Below are positions 13,116 through 25,700 of a stretch of 64,000 bases of DNA, one piece after another. Position numbers and translations under genes: made by a program. Origin of the DNA: Rhynchonema sp. JSB1_4 (taxonomy: Eukaryota; Nematoda; Chromadorea; Monhysterida; Xyalidae); assembly GCA_030248065.1 (NCBI GenBank), contig JASAMV010000318.1:19094-83093 (forward strand), in the 5' to 3' direction. The notes under the pieces were generated by a model, which saw only the letters and a list, made by a program, of their open reading frames with translations, searched no databases and was not told the origin of the DNA. Each line of letters opens with the position of its first letter. Position 1 is the first letter of the stretch.

Positions 13116-14179
13116 TTGGAATTCTAGGTGTGCATTTCTGTCTTTTGGTGCTCGTTGATCTACTCTCGATTTCAGCTTGTTTGCAAAAATCGCGCGAAAC
13201 ATTCTGCGCCTTGACCGCCCTTGTCATCAGGCGAGTTGCCTGAATGCGCAGGTAGAAATTGGGCTGGTCCACATTTGATTTTGTTCCCGGATGTTCCTCT
13301 TGAAGGGCATCTCCTGGCCGCATGCTGAACGTTAGACCTCCGGTGTGTTTGACTTTTATGACGCCTTGACCACTGTCTAAACACATGCGAGGTTTGAAGT
13401 GGGTTTGAAATGCGAAAGGCCCCCTTTAATGACATGAGATGGAAAGAAGGTGACCAGTTTTGATTTCTTCTCACACAATTGCAGCCCGGTCAATTGGGGC
13501 CCGATCAGATCAACAGGGGCCCTGTCAGATGTCCACATTCAGGGTTATAGGTTTAGGTTACAATGTTCTTTCTGTATCCACTCTTTTCTATTTTTCTGTT
13601 TGTTCTATTGCGGTACTTCCTGTATAGGTCCACGCGAGCCCCACTGCGACAAAAATGTCTCGTGCAAAATGTACGGAGCCCCACCACCCAAGTCCTCTGG
13701 GACCGTGCATGCACACGCAAGCTTCCGAAATACACCTGTAACCCCATGCCCATGTTGTGCGACAAGGTTCGTCGTAATCCAGGTCAATAATTAATCGCGC
13801 GAAGCGCTAAAACAATTTTCGATTTCGACTATTTGTATAGGTTCTTGGGTGACAAATTAATTAGTGAAGTGAAGGGTATCTGCAGTCGCCAAAACAGGAC
13901 CAAATAGACTGGAGTCTTTGCATTTGGAAATTTGAGTGGGGACTACTTTAGCGCAGGCAGGGGCTACAGCCCCCCCAATGGCCCATTTCCAGGGCCATGT
14001 TGTGTGTGTGGTTGACAGTGAAAGGTGCCTGAGAAATCCGACGGCGGAGGATCAAGATAAATTTTTTAAAGCTATGAAAGAGATAAGAGAGTTTTTCGAA
14101 AAAAATCCAAAAAAGTTCTTCAAACGGCTGAAATAAAGCAAGACAAACGAACAGAAAAGCACCTCTGAAATCTCACAAC
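13116..14179. other. Intergenic region
   Basis: Contains repeat-like patches such as GGGGCCCGATCAG / ACAGGGGCCCTGTCAG near 13495-13530 but no recognisable gene. The 5' end of the DEK_C/SWIB gene begins at 14180. Confidence 0.4.
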
Positions 14180-17100
14180 ATGGCAGACACTGAGAAGAAA
14201 CCCACAAGTGATGAAATTGAAAGCGCAATTCGAGGTAAACCGGCAAAATTCGGTATTTTTTTTGTAAAACTTCGCAGGCTATTTTTACTCGCTCGTCCAA
14301 ATTCGTTGCCGATTTGCAGACGTCTTCAAAGCATTCAACAACGATTTAAGCTCGCTGACTGCAAAACGTGTACGCAGCCTGCTGCAGACAAAATTTAACT
14401 GTGAACTTTCTGACCGGTTGGTGTTTTCTCAGTTTTTACTTTGAAAACCTAAATAGATAGAGCCCCCGGAATGGAGGCCCTCACCGGAATACAGCCCCCA
14501 AAATGGAGTCAGTGAGTTAAAAAAGCCCCCCGCAACAGAGCTCCCGAAAATGGGGTCAGTGAATAGATTGAGCCCCCTTGTATTTAGGCTTTTGCGGTAA
14601 ATTACGGTAAAAACCTACCGTATTGTCGGAAATAGAACCCGGGGGGTCTATTTTTTCACTGGGGTCATTTTGGGGGGGGGTTCAATTTATGGGGGGGGTC
14701 AATTATTGGGGGGGTTATATTTTTCATTTGGCCCCCCCACGAAAAAAATCATTGTTAATAATGCCCATAAAAATGGCTTGTTTTCGGTATTTTCTACCTT
14801 TAACAGCGTCGATTATGCTTAAAAAGCTGTATTTTGTTGTGTACGCAAGCTTAAACAACGTTTGACACAACAACACAGCCCTACCATACCACTAATCTGT
14901 GGTACGGTGAAGGTTGGGGGTGGGGTTCTATTAATGGGGGGGGGGTCAATTAATGGGGGGTTCTATTTTTGATTTCGAGCCATTTAGGGGGGGTTCAATT
15001 AATGGGGGGGGGGGGTTCTATTTCCAATTTTCTCAAAAATAGGCGTTTTTGGACCATGGGTATCCTTAAGTACTGGAAAAATATTTGGAAAAAAACGGTT
15101 TTTTTTCCAAAAATATATTTTGCGGAAAAATACGCAAGTATACCCGGGGTGTCTCTATTTTTTTCACTGTGGTCATTTTTGGGGGTTCAATTTATGGGGG
15201 TCAATTATTGGGGGTTATATTTTTCATTTGGTCCCCAACGAAAAAAATCATTGTTAATAATGCCCCTAAAAATGGCTGGTTTTCGGTATTTTCTAAACTT
15301 TAGCGGCAATTATGCCTAAAAAGCTGTATTCTGTTGTGTACGCTAGCTTAAACAACGTTTGACATAACAACACAGCCTTTACCACTAATCTGTGGTCGGT
15401 GAAGTGAAGGTTGGGGGCAGTGCAGTGGCAGGCACAGTGTTGGAGGGGGGGGGTAGCCCCCCAGTACAGTAGGTATCCCCCCTCGCCTGGTACAGTAGGT
15501 ATCCCCCCGATGTTTGGCATGGTACAGTAGGCAGTGTAGTGGCTGGGGGGGATGGGGGGGATTCCCCCCCCTAAGGAGTAGGTACCTTGCAACCACCCTT
15601 GGGGGGGAAGGGTAGGTACCTTGCAACCACCCCGGAGGGTACCTTGCAACCATCAATTTATGGTTTTTATAGGCAAAAATGGGTGTTTTTCGACCTCAAA
15701 ACGCCAAAATTCGCGCGCTCCGCGCGCAAACCTCCATATAAAAGGTGTTTTAGGCAAATTTTCGGCCAAAATGCAAAAAAGTACCTATTTTTCGGCCAAA
15801 TTTGCAGTATAATGCATGTAAAAAACACCCTTTTTTCGGACCTCAGGGGTACCTTGCAACCTTCCGGAGGCTGGGTAGGGGGTACCTTGCAACCATCTGG
15901 ATCCATCCCCCCCCCCCAAGGGTACCTTGCAACCATTTGCCTGCCACTACACTGACAGTAGGTATCCCCCCGATTTTCACCCCGGTACAGTAGGTATCCC
16001 CCCGATTTTGCCCCAAAAGTGGCAATTTTTTTTTACCAAAATGGCCAAAACCGGCCCGGCCCGAACCCCCAAATCTCCGGCCCGACCCGGCCCGAATTTT
16101 TGGCTCAGATTTTAACCCAATTTTTGTCATAATTTTTGCGATTTTTTGAGCCTATTTTTTTGGTTGAAAATTCATTGTTTTCCATGAAAAGTCGTCAGAT
16201 AGACAATACCAATGGTGTAGCAGTGGGGTGGGGGCGGGGTCCCCCTAGCAGTGTGGTGGCAGGCCAATCGACGCAAGATACCCTAGGGGGGGAAGGTTTC
16301 CGAGTTACTCGAGATACCCCCAGAGGCTACCCAAGATACCCCTATGGTCCGTCAAAAGGCGAAAAAGGCCGTTTTTTGCATGCAATTTTACTGCAAAATT
16401 GGCCTAAAAATAGGTACGTTTTGACATTTTTGCCGAAAATTAACCTAAAATAACCATTTTTGGGTATTTGCGCGCGGAGCGCGCGATTTTTAGGGGTTCC
16501 GAGGTCGAAAAACACCTATTTTTGCCTTTGAAAAGCATAAATCTACTTGGGATACCCTTTGGGGTACCCTTTGGGGTCGGCTCGAGATAGATACCCTTCC
16601 CCCCATCCCTCCCTAAGGGTTGACTCGAGATAGATACCCCTTAAAGGGGGAATCCCCATCCCCCCAGCCACTACAGTGCCCCCTAGGCAGTGGTGTCGTT
16701 GGGAAATCAAAAAGTCAGGATACCGGATACCCAAAATCCAAAATTTTCGGATACCGGATACCCAAAATGAAAAATCTCGGATACCAGGGGGGTTGCTCCC
16801 TAAAATAAAAAATTTCGGATACCCAGGGGGGGGTTGTTCAAAAAAGGTCAATTTTTTAGAGGAAAATCGAGCAAAATCGGTGTTGAAAACGCGAAAAATG
16901 GTCATTTTTGGGGTTATGCTTGCGCCGGCAAGCGATTTTCAGCATTTTGGAGGTAAAAATGGGCGATTTTTACGGTTTTCGGAAAAATTTAAGGGTAGGA
17001 TACCCCTGGACAAAAAGTCAGGATACCGGATAACCCTGGGTGAAAAAATCAAGATACCGGATACCGGATACTAGGGGGGTAACCCCCCTCCCCCCCAACG

Positions 17101-20100
17101 ACACCACTGCCCCTAGGTACAGTAGGTTAGGTAGATTGACGCTCCATCTTGGTACATGCAGTAGGTAGGTCGCCGCCCGGCGGCTGGCACAGTAAGTTGC
17201 GATTTTTGGCTCAAAATGGTATAAAATCGGTATTTTTCACTCCAAATTAAGGCGAAAAATCGCGCGCCACGCGCGAAATGAGCGTTTTAGAGTGTGTTTT
17301 CATCAATATTTAGACTTAAAAATTTTTGTTCGCCCCCCCCCCCCCCCCAGCTCGGCCGATACAGTAGGTGCCCCATATTTTTAGTGGTACAGCAGGTTGC
17401 CGCCCCGCCTGGGTAGGTACACCACTGGACAATACTGATTACTTACTTGCCGAATCCGTCAGAAATTTTGTTATTTTTGACAAAAAAATCCCTACTTTTT
17501 CAGTAGAATAAGTCACTTCAGAAGCTTCGGGCCGGGGTGCCCGGCCCGGCCCGACCCTCCAAATCTCTGGCCCGGCCCGGCCCGAGCCAAAAGCCCAAAA
17601 TCGCGGCCCGGCCCGACGAGGTCCTGGGGTTTTTTTGGCCACTTCTTCTGATGATATTTTGAAGAAAATTTTTTGGTGCAAAAATTACAGTTTTTTTGTA
17701 GAAGTCGGTCCTAAGCTGCTGAATCGCAAGAAATTTTGGCTAATTTACCGTCAAAGGTCACGATTTTTTTATTGAAATTCGATGATGTCGGGCCTTTTCG
17801 GGCCGACCATCCCGGCCCGGCCCGACATTCCGAAAGCCGGCCCGGCCCGATGCCCACCTCTGGTAAGTATGATACGGGGTTGGGACCGTAGGCGTGAGCG
17901 CTCAAAAAGGCAAAAAAACATCGTTTTTGTGATACAATTTTGACCAAAAAATGAGGTAAAAATAGTACTTTTTCCAAATTTTCGCCCCTAGAGTTTTCTA
18001 GAGTTTTCTAAATTTCTGGAAAAGTTCTCTAAATTTTCCAGAGTTGTGAGAGGTAAGTACTCAACCCCCACTCCCCTCAGGTTTTGTGGTAGGTAAGTGC
18101 TGAGGGGAGTAACCCCCAGTGGTGTCGTTGGGGGGTGGGGGAAGGGGGGTTACCCCCTAGTATCCGGTATCCGGTATCTTGATTTTTTCACCCAGGGGTA
18201 TCCGGTATCCTGACTTTTTGTCCAGGGGTATCCTACCCTAAAATTTTTCCGAAAACCATAAAAATCCCCCATTTTTACCTCTAAAATGCTCAAAATCGCT
18301 TGCTGGCGCAAGCATAACCCCAAAATGACCATTTTTGCGCTTCCAACACCAATTTTGCCCAATTTTCCTCTAAAAATTGACCTTTTTTGAACAACCCCCT
18401 GGGTATCCGAGATTTTTTATTTTGGGAGGCAACCCCCCTGGTATCCGAGATTTTTTATCTTGGGTATCCGGTATCCGAAAATTTTGGATTTTGGGTATCC
18501 GGTATCCTGACTTTTTGATTTCCCAACGACACCAATGATTTAGAGGGGGCTCTATTAATTCACTGACACCTTTTTGGGGGGTGTATTCCTGGGGGGCTGT
18601 ATTTAGGTTTTTACGGTGCCGGTAATTTTTCCGGGTCATTTATTTTCGAAAATCTTAGGCTCCGAAAAAACGGTTTTACCGACGTGGATTATTGCTACGT
18701 CACTGGTCGACAGCAGTGTCATTGCCAATTTCGCGCTTTGCAGCAAGTCCGAGATCGACAATGTTCTGATGCGATTGATTGACGAAGTGCAGGAGCAGCA
18801 TGACGATGATAAAACACACGAAAGTGACGGGAATAGTGAAGGGGAGGAGGATGCGACGACGAGCAATGGCGCCATGAAACGAAAGTCGAATGTGAGTTCA
18901 AAGCACAGTTTATAGCCGCTTTGGAATTTTGGATCTGCACCTAAACTGGGCTGGGTGCAATTTGCATCCAGAATTTCCGCATGGTTGCGCAGAAAACATA
19001 GTTCTGCATATGTAGTGCATCTGTTGAACTTTGAAAAGAACGTGACATATGTGGACGGACGTAAAATGTGGTCAGTTTTTTTGGCAAGGTGTCACTGTCA
19101 TCTCATTCACAACAACGTCAAAGTCACTGTTGGTGGGTGGGGATCAGTTGCGTCCAGTGCTGTGGCTGGGGGGTGGAGGGAGGAGGACCCCTCCAAAAGT
19201 ACAATATCCCCCCTCGCCGGTACGGTATGTGGCCCCCGCGCTGAGGTACAGTTCTACAGTATCTCCCCCTCTCTGGGACGGTATCGCCCCCAATGTTTCC
19301 AAAATTTTACCCCAAAAGTACGTTTTTTGGTCCAAAATGGCCAAAAAAATCGGTCAAAATCGACAAAAAGTGCAAACATTTGCGCGCTCCGCGCGATTTA
19401 TGCACATTTTAACCTATAAAAATTGAACTCTCGCGAAAGTAGTTTGGTACAGTATCTCCCCCTAAAATTTCTTCCCCCACCCCCAAATCGGATTCCCTCC
19501 AAAATTCTGGGTACAGTATACTTGTGTATTTTTCCGCAAAATATATTTTTGAAAAAAACGGTTTTTTCCAAATATTTTTCCAGTTCTTAAGGATACCCAT
19601 GGTCCAAAAACGCCTATTTTGGAGAAAATTTTGTCGGGAAATGGCCTGAAACAGGCTAAAAATGCACTTGGAGATTAAAAAGTGCTCATTTTGAACTGTT
19701 TAGCACCGATTTACATTTGTTTTGACAACATCCTTTCGCAACCTTTGAAAATATCTCGGAAATTTAAAAAAACCGTTTTTTTCCAAAAGTTGCCACTTGG
19801 AAAAATCTCCGGAAAAAATAAAAACGTATTTTTCCGGGCCTCGGAAAAAAACTTTTTTTTCAGTTTTTATTCGAAAAAAAACGGTTTTTTCCGGCCCGCA
19901 AGTATAGGGTACAGTACAACGGTATCTCCCCCTCTTTTTGGCCGCAAGGTACAGTATCTCCCCCTCAGAAGTAGCCACTGGTTGCATCCGATCTAATCAC
20001 CAGAAAGCTTGATATTGAGCTTAGCTTTCAGCTTGCACGGGAGCACGAAATGCTTTACGTTATGGGCATAAATGTGGAAAAAAATAGATTATTTTAGTTG

Positions 20101-21441
20101 TTCCACGCCAAGTTGAATTATGTACAAATGATACTGTGTGTATAACAAAAATGTAAACAAGGTTTCCACATCGTACAGGAGCACTTGCCGGCCTGTCCGC
20201 CATCTAAACGTCCGAACGCACCCAAACAGAAGGCAAGCAGCAGCGAGCGGAGTTCGTCCGAGGAGGATAGTGAAGATGATGCTGAAATGGCCAGGAAGTT
20301 GCAGCACAAGGAATTGGGCATGCGACCCCGGGCACAAGCGAGTGCGAGTAAAAAGGTAACATCTGTCATATATTCCTGACGGGATCCTACACCTGCTGGG
20401 AATATAAGTAGGGCGGTCTGACGGGTTCGAGATCGTATTCGCACGTCACCCAATTTGGTGAACAACGAATGTTTAGTACCAGCAAACTAACGCCAAAAAT
20501 GTTTCGCGAAAGCTCCAGAAAAGTAAGTTTCCCAATTCCTAGTATCGTATTGTCTCAAACTGTAGTAACGGAAAACATGCATAGATCGCCATGACCAAAA
20601 ATTTACTGTCTTCTTTTTCAGACAGGTTCGACCAAAAAATCAGACGATGACAAAAAAGGAACGAAGTCAAGAAGTGAGGCTCCTGTTTCACTGACATTTT
20701 TCCTGTAGATGACTAACAGGGCTCCCACATTTTGTTTTTCTGCACATTTTGTCCTATATTATTATTTTCCTTCATAATTTCAGATTCCATTTACACAGAA
20801 GAATGCTATCTTTCGGATGAGCTGGCAGCTGTTGTTGGCAGTGATAGGGTTAGTAGGTTTTCTTCTTTTTTGTTTTGAAAGTTATCATTTTGTTTATTTG
20901 TAATGAGCATAAAAATAAAACAAACTTATTCTCTGTGCAGATGGCCCGGAACAAAGTTGTGAAGCGGATGTGGGAGATATTCCGTGAACGCGGGCTGCAG
21001 GACCCGAAAAATAAGCAATTCGTGATTTGCGACGACCAGTTGTTGAAAGTGTTCAGTGAGTTTGGGTTTTTATGGAAAAATGATAAAAAGCGGTTTACAT
21101 TTTGACAGTATTTTCATTTAGATCAGATTCTGTGGAACATTTTTTCAACAGTTTTGTTGAAACGTTTTCATTATAACTGAACAACCAGGATATTGGTCGC
21201 ACAATGACTGAATCAGAATTCATCTACCCTGATTTTCAGGTTCAACCTTAGTCGCTGTGCTGTATTTTTTTACAAAACATTTTCAGCTGAATACAGCAGA
21301 GCAAAATAATACTACGTCGAATTTTGCACTTTTTTGTAAATTTTATAATCTGCGTTTTCAGAAGTGAGCAAGTTCAAAGCGTTCGGCATGATGAAATATC
21401 TGAAGTCGCACATGAAAGATCCGAGACACGTGGATGCATAG
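14180..21441 (+). CDS. DEK_C plus SWIB domain protein, nuclear
   Basis: Predicted chromatin/transcription protein of 262 residues. Phase-consistent exons: 14180-14234, 14320-14420, 18748-18891, 20179-20355, 20622-20673, 20784-20848, 20941-21055, 21362-21441. Exons 1-3 encode a DEK_C fold (about residues 8-65): PTSDEIESAIRDVFKAF, then LSSLTAKRVRSLLQTKF and SEIDNVLMRLIDE. Next come acidic and serine/lysine-rich linkers (SSSERSSSEEDSEDDAEM, KKSDDDKKGTK). Exons 6-8 encode the SWIB/MDM2 domain (about 180-255): LSDELAAVVGSDR, then NKVVKRMWEIFRERGLQDP, FVICDDQLLKVF and a C-terminal FGMMKYLKSHM. The same order occurs in yeast Uaf30/Tri1-type and plant SWIB proteins. The stop codon TAG is followed directly by AATAAA. 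Intron 2 is 4.3 kb of nested transposons, intron 3 holds another, and the other introns are short. The exon 3 acceptor (GCAAG) is the least certain junction. Confidence 0.85.
15532..15954. mobile_element. hAT-like element with GGTACCTTGCAACC arms
   Basis: Ends CAGTGTAGTGGC and GCCACTACACTG. Flanks are a perfect 8-base duplication, ACAGTAGG on both sides, cut out of the ACAGTAGGTATCCCCC array of the surrounding element. Both arms are runs of GGTACCTTGCAACCA in one strand sense. The core contains a CGCGCGCTCCGCGCG palindrome seen in sibling elements. Confidence 0.85.
16249..16678. mobile_element. hAT-like element with GAGATACCCC arms
   Basis: Ends CAGTGTGGTGGC and GCCACTACAGTG, flanked by a perfect CCCCCTAG duplication (16241-16248, 16679-16686). 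Arms consist of ACTCGAGATACCCC/AAGATACCC steps. The core carries GCGCGCGGAGCGCGCG. Confidence 0.85.
16688..17109. mobile_element. hAT-like element with GGATACCGGATACCC arms
   Basis: Ends CAGTGGTGTCGTTGGG and CCCAACGACACCACTG, flanked by a perfect CCCCTAGG duplication. Arms are GGATACCGGATACCC repeats pointing toward both ends. An inverted relative lies at 18117-18537, but its flanks do not match each other. Confidence 0.85.
18117..18537. mobile_element. Second GGATACCGG-armed element, inverted
   Basis: Same family as 16688-17109 in the opposite orientation, starting CAGTGGTGTCGTTGGGG and ending CCCAACGACACCAATG (last bases altered). The 8-base flanks differ (GTAACCCC against ATTTAGAG), so this copy has probably been rearranged since insertion, or spread by non-transposase copying. 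Confidence 0.75.
19155..19980. mobile_element. hAT-like element with GGTACAGTATCTCCCCC arms
   Basis: Begins CAGTGCTGTGGCTGGG and ends AGTAGCCACTG in intron 3 of the DEK_C/SWIB gene. Flanks GTTGCGTC and GTTGCATC match at 7 of 8 positions. Arms carry GGTACAGTATCTCCCCC. The core contains TTTGCGCGCTCCGCGCG and long AAAAACGGTTTTTT patches. No coding capacity. Confidence 0.8.
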
Positions 21442-21553
21442 AATAAAAAAGACAACACTGAGTGTTGAATTAGCTTCGGTTTTGTCTTGGCGCATGTCAT
21501 ACTTATCTCTCTCGTCTTGTTTTTAGCTCTGTCTTGTCTCCTTCCCGTTAGTG

Positions 21554-21777
21554 GCCCAATTTCTCGAAAGCGCAACCGCCACCGGGGGTGGTGCGCCCCC
21601 AAACACGATGATGACAACTTCCAGCTGGCTGACCTCAATCCGTTGCGTGACGCAAATAACGGCGTTCTTTTAAAGCACGCGTGTTTTGGGGCTGAATGGA
21701 ATTTACGCACCGAGATGGACAGCGTAAGATGCCCGGCTGCGCAACCGCCCCCTATGGCGCTTTCGAGAATTTGGGCC
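21554..21777. mobile_element. Miniature element with GGCCCAATTTCTCGAAAGCGC ends
   Basis: Left GGCCCAATTTCTCGAAAGCG and right CGCTTTCGAGAATTTGGGCC are inverted repeats. The interior (GATGATGACAACTTCCAGC and AATTTACGCACCGAG) recurs at about 56725-56830 inside another element, so the family is dispersed. It sits just 3' of the DEK_C/SWIB gene. Confidence 0.75.
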
Positions 21778-22716
21778 TTTGCGTCTTGTATGCAAAATTG
21801 CAGAACACCCCGTTTGTGAAAATTTTATGAAACCCACCCACTTGATGTTACAGCATTGTTTTTCGGTTTTGCTGCTTTTATTCCTATTATTTCTCACCTT
21901 GAGCGGCGAACTATGGCTAATTTTCTGAAGTTTCCTCACATTATATCATGACGGGCTTCTTGTTGTCGGCTTTGGGTTACTTTTATTTCTTCTGTTGTTG
22001 AAAGTTACTGTTTTATGAAGATTTTGTTGTTCGAAATTTGTCGCGCAAAAATGAGTACTATTGCATCTCGTGCATTATTCTTTGTCAACAGCAAAGTTTA
22101 TTGTTTTTACTGCACTTTCCAACTGAACGAAAGTGCAACGTAACTGCAGCTCGGTAACATCATTTTGAAGGATTATGTTCTCATTATATTATGCGTATTT
22201 GCTTTGCAAGTCAATTATTTTATCATCGTCTGTGTATAGAATTACGAAGTCCATGCATCTCTGCTTTTGGAAATGAAGTATTGATTTCAAAATATGTAGG
22301 CACGGTTGGCATACAAAAATGATATCGCTTGCTGTTTTTTGCTGAAGTGTTTACAATTTTGCTCGCGATCCTGTTTTCTGTCAAAGCGTATCACGTGTTG
22401 TTAAAAATAGAAACCGATTTTGCTCTCATGCTGTTACTGAATATTTTTTATTTGATTTTGCATATTTCCGACGTCCCCAACAATATAATACCAGCGTAAA
22501 TGCACCACAATAATACGAGACAACGAAGCTAAAAGATGCAATAACAAAGAGCAAGAAAACCAGGCTACCAGAGCCCGACAGACAATCGAAAAAAAAGAAA
22601 GTAACGGCCCAGCAAGAACTACACCAGGTAGAAATAGTTGCTACAAGAAACAATAAGCAGAAATACAGGTTTTCTTTTTACGAAGCAAACAAGAAAAGCA
22701 AAAAAGCGATAAATGT

Positions 22717-25700
22717 TTAATCTGAATCCAGCGTAATCACATCGTCATCGCCCTGATTTTCAGGCGCAATGCGCGCCCGTTTCAAACCAGGACCCGATTC
22801 CGAATCTTCTTCAACATTGTGGTCGTTGTCTGGAACGGAAACAAAAGATTCACTGTGACCCAAAGATCTATCCAACACCCGCCCGCAGAGCAACGGAAAA
22901 CAAACAGTTGCAATCGATATAATAAGTCTGCTCTGTTATTAATAACAACAGGGCAGAGGCAGCCGCCGAGCTGTGTATTGAATATCACATTTTGCGCTGC
23001 GAGCAAAGCTCAAAAGCAAGGATGGAACTTTGGGCGTCAACCGTACTGGTGCCCAAAAGAGGTGCTTGGATTTCACCAACCATCATCAGTGGTGCCCCCA
23101 CCTTCATCCGTGTTCGACACCACCTCAACCACGTCATCATCATCATCACTTTCGTGCGTCGATGTTTCACCCGTCAGTTCGGAGTCGGTGGTTTTCTGTG
23201 CAAAAAACATTTCAGCAGCTTCCTTTTTTCACAATTACAATCGCACTTTCCACTCTGTGTGCAGAGACGTGCCGGTTTCGTCCTGTTTGCACAGACGGAC
23301 GGGCATAATCAGAGCCAATATCAGCTCATCGTGATGTGCGGTTGTAGCAGAATGGTCACTCACGCATGATATGATTATGTGAGTTTGAGCGGCGGAGATG
23401 GAGTTAACCAATTTTTATTTGGGATGCTGATGCGCCTTATGTTGTGGTAGAGTGAGCGCACAAATTTGATAGCAGTGCACGATGTTTGTTAGGATAAGAA
23501 AAATGTTGGACCATGTGTGCCACGGAAACTGAGTCACGTAATGCAGTCCAAACGAAGAAATTGAGAAAGTAGGCCAAGCCAGTATTGGGTGGAATTTTCG
23601 AAACGGTGTAAAGGTCAGTTGGGCGTAAAGGTCAGTGTAAAGTTCGGTCGAAAGCTCGGTCGGCGTAGCTCGGTGTAAACTTGAAACATTCCACGTTAAT
23701 AACAGGCAATGTTTCACGTTTACACCGAGCTACGCCGACCGAGCTTTCCACCGACCTTTACACCCAACTGACCTTTACACCGTTTCGAAAATATCACCCA
23801 TTGTGCCCAAAATGTTCTGTATTGCAAAATTACAAGCCTACAAAGTATTGGTCGCACAATGACTATGAGAATCCATCCCCCTAGTTTTCCTGCATGGTCA
23901 AGGGGGATTTCTGGCGATTTTTTTAAACTGAGCCTGGATTTGACCAGCAGTTGTTTTCTCTTTCTTTGCCCGCTTTATTGATCGGGAGTGATCAACATGT
24001 GTGCGTGTTGTGTATCGAGTTCACGTTCACACCTAAAGCATGTAATACGTGGCTACAGTAACCCGAACCCCGAACCATCTTGGCTGCGTAGAGTTCAGGG
24101 TGGAACTTCTGCACACGTGTGTTTCTCATTCTTCTCGCTGATAAGAAGGCAGAGTGCTCGTCAAAACCTGGTTCAATTTGAAAAAAGCCAAATATCCGCC
24201 TTGGCAATGCAGGAAATTAGGGGGATGGATTCTTATTGAGGGCAACCATATTTGACACCAAAGATTCATTCCCACCAAGTCACCAACCTCCAACAAGATA
24301 TCCAGCTCCTCGTCCCCACTACCAGTGCCATTTGTTGTGTCGCCCTCTTCTGGCACATAATCGGGATTGTCCACGTAATCCGCTTTGTCATCCTGTTCGT
24401 CTAACTGTACGTCGTCTGTAGCATCATCCAGCTGGACATCGCTCTCGGTCACTAGCAGATTGGCTAGCTGCAAATTAGGGAACCAAAATTGATGATTTCG
24501 GTAGAGATGATTGGGTATGATGTTGGTCACTCTTATGTTGGTCACTCAAATTTGTTTCGAATTTTGTCTGTCACGTCGAGACATGCGGTGCGCATAATGT
24601 TGTTACTTCAACCGCGGCAATTTGTTCTCATAACCAGGTTCACACAAAAATTCCTGTCCGGCTGATGGTTCACATTATCTGGATGAAGATGAAAAACTCC
24701 CAAACCAACCATTTGTCGCTTCAAATCCAGCGTTTTCGCGCCCACTTTCTGATTCTCTTCCAATCGTTTCAACAGCTCGGCGTCGTGATTGGCTGGATCG
24801 TCATCAATTGTCTGACTGACTGATGTTTCACCCGTTGCAGTTGAAGGTTCTTGTTGTTGTTGTTTCTTTTGCTGATCGGTTGATGTTTCAACAACCGAAT
24901 TTGTCGCTTCCGGCGCAGCGGTTACGAGCGCTGCAAAAGGCCAATTCCTGTAGAGACTGTTGCGCAGCTTTGCACATGTTTCACAGACGGGTGGTGCACA
25001 GGGACATCATCAGTGCGTATGTTTGTAGATTGCCAGAAGCAAGTTTGTAAAGCAATATTGATACAACTGCAATAACAAAAAACAATGAAAATGTCAATCA
25101 ATTTTCACACCCCTACCTTCACTGGTAGTATCAACATCAGGTTTGGCAGCATCATGTGCTTTCCTGTACATTTCAATCTTAGCATCGAGTGCGCCCATTT
25201 CGTACGACTCAACACGACTGCTAATTGCGCCATGGATTATGTCAATCGTGTTCGTGATCAGATCATCTGGAATTTCTTTAATCTGTAACGGATTATTTTA
25301 GATTTCAATAACACACCAACGTGAATTTAACCCAAAATAGTTTAATATAAACGAACGCAATGTTTTCTCGTCCATGTTATCATTTTCAGCCGATGTTTTC
25401 ACCAGGTCTGCCAGCTCTTCGTAGGTGCCCCAACGGTACGAATCCCAGAAATCTGCTAAAATGCAAAATTAAGAAAGTTCTTCAATAAAAACGAATTGTC
25501 AATTAGTTCAGGTGGCTTTTCAAATCAGACCCGAGCCTTGCTGTTGGTCTTCTTCGATGGTTCGATTCACAAACGTGTACAGGGCCAAATCCAACGAAGT
25601 AATGCCGGTATCAAACTCGATTGGCTTTTGAAACATACGCTTTCTGAAAGAAAGTTCAGGCTTGTGAATTATCAACAATCGGAAGATCACAAAAGTATGA

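Larger units (their letters stand above)
16210..17428. mobile_element. hAT-like element containing two further elements
   Basis: Starts CAATGGTGTAGCAGTGG and ends TACACCACTG. Flanked by a perfect GACAATAC duplication (16202-16209 and 17429-17436). Arms carry GGTACAGTAGGTNG steps. The copy at 37449-37774 is flanked by the same GACAATAC inside the same type of host element. The composite was therefore amplified as a unit, or the same site was used twice. Elements 16249-16678 and 16688-17109 sit inside it. Confidence 0.8.
14440..18625. mobile_element. Nested transposon stack filling an intron
   Basis: The outermost layer has arms around 14440-14600 and 18541-18625. These are inverted versions of a pattern containing AAAACCTAAATA, ATAGAGCCCCC and GTCAGTGAATAGA. 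Inside are arrays of GGGGGGTTCTATTTTT/GGGGGTCAATTAATGG (14640-15300), then elements with CAGTG-type ends at 15532-15954, 16210-17428, 16249-16678 and 16688-17109, plus CGGGCC-armed sequence (16040-16100, 17530-17862). At least four nesting levels are visible. The spread of short open frames carries no domain and is not coding. Confidence 0.8.

Noticed and set aside
18117..18537. Eight-base target duplication for the inverted GGATACCGG element
   Set aside because: The flanks GTAACCCC and ATTTAGAG do not match, so no duplication is claimed for this copy.
20488..20530. Possible extra exon of the DEK_C/SWIB gene before GTAAGT
   Set aside because: Its length shifts the frame into a stop in the next exon, while direct joining of flanking exons keeps phase.
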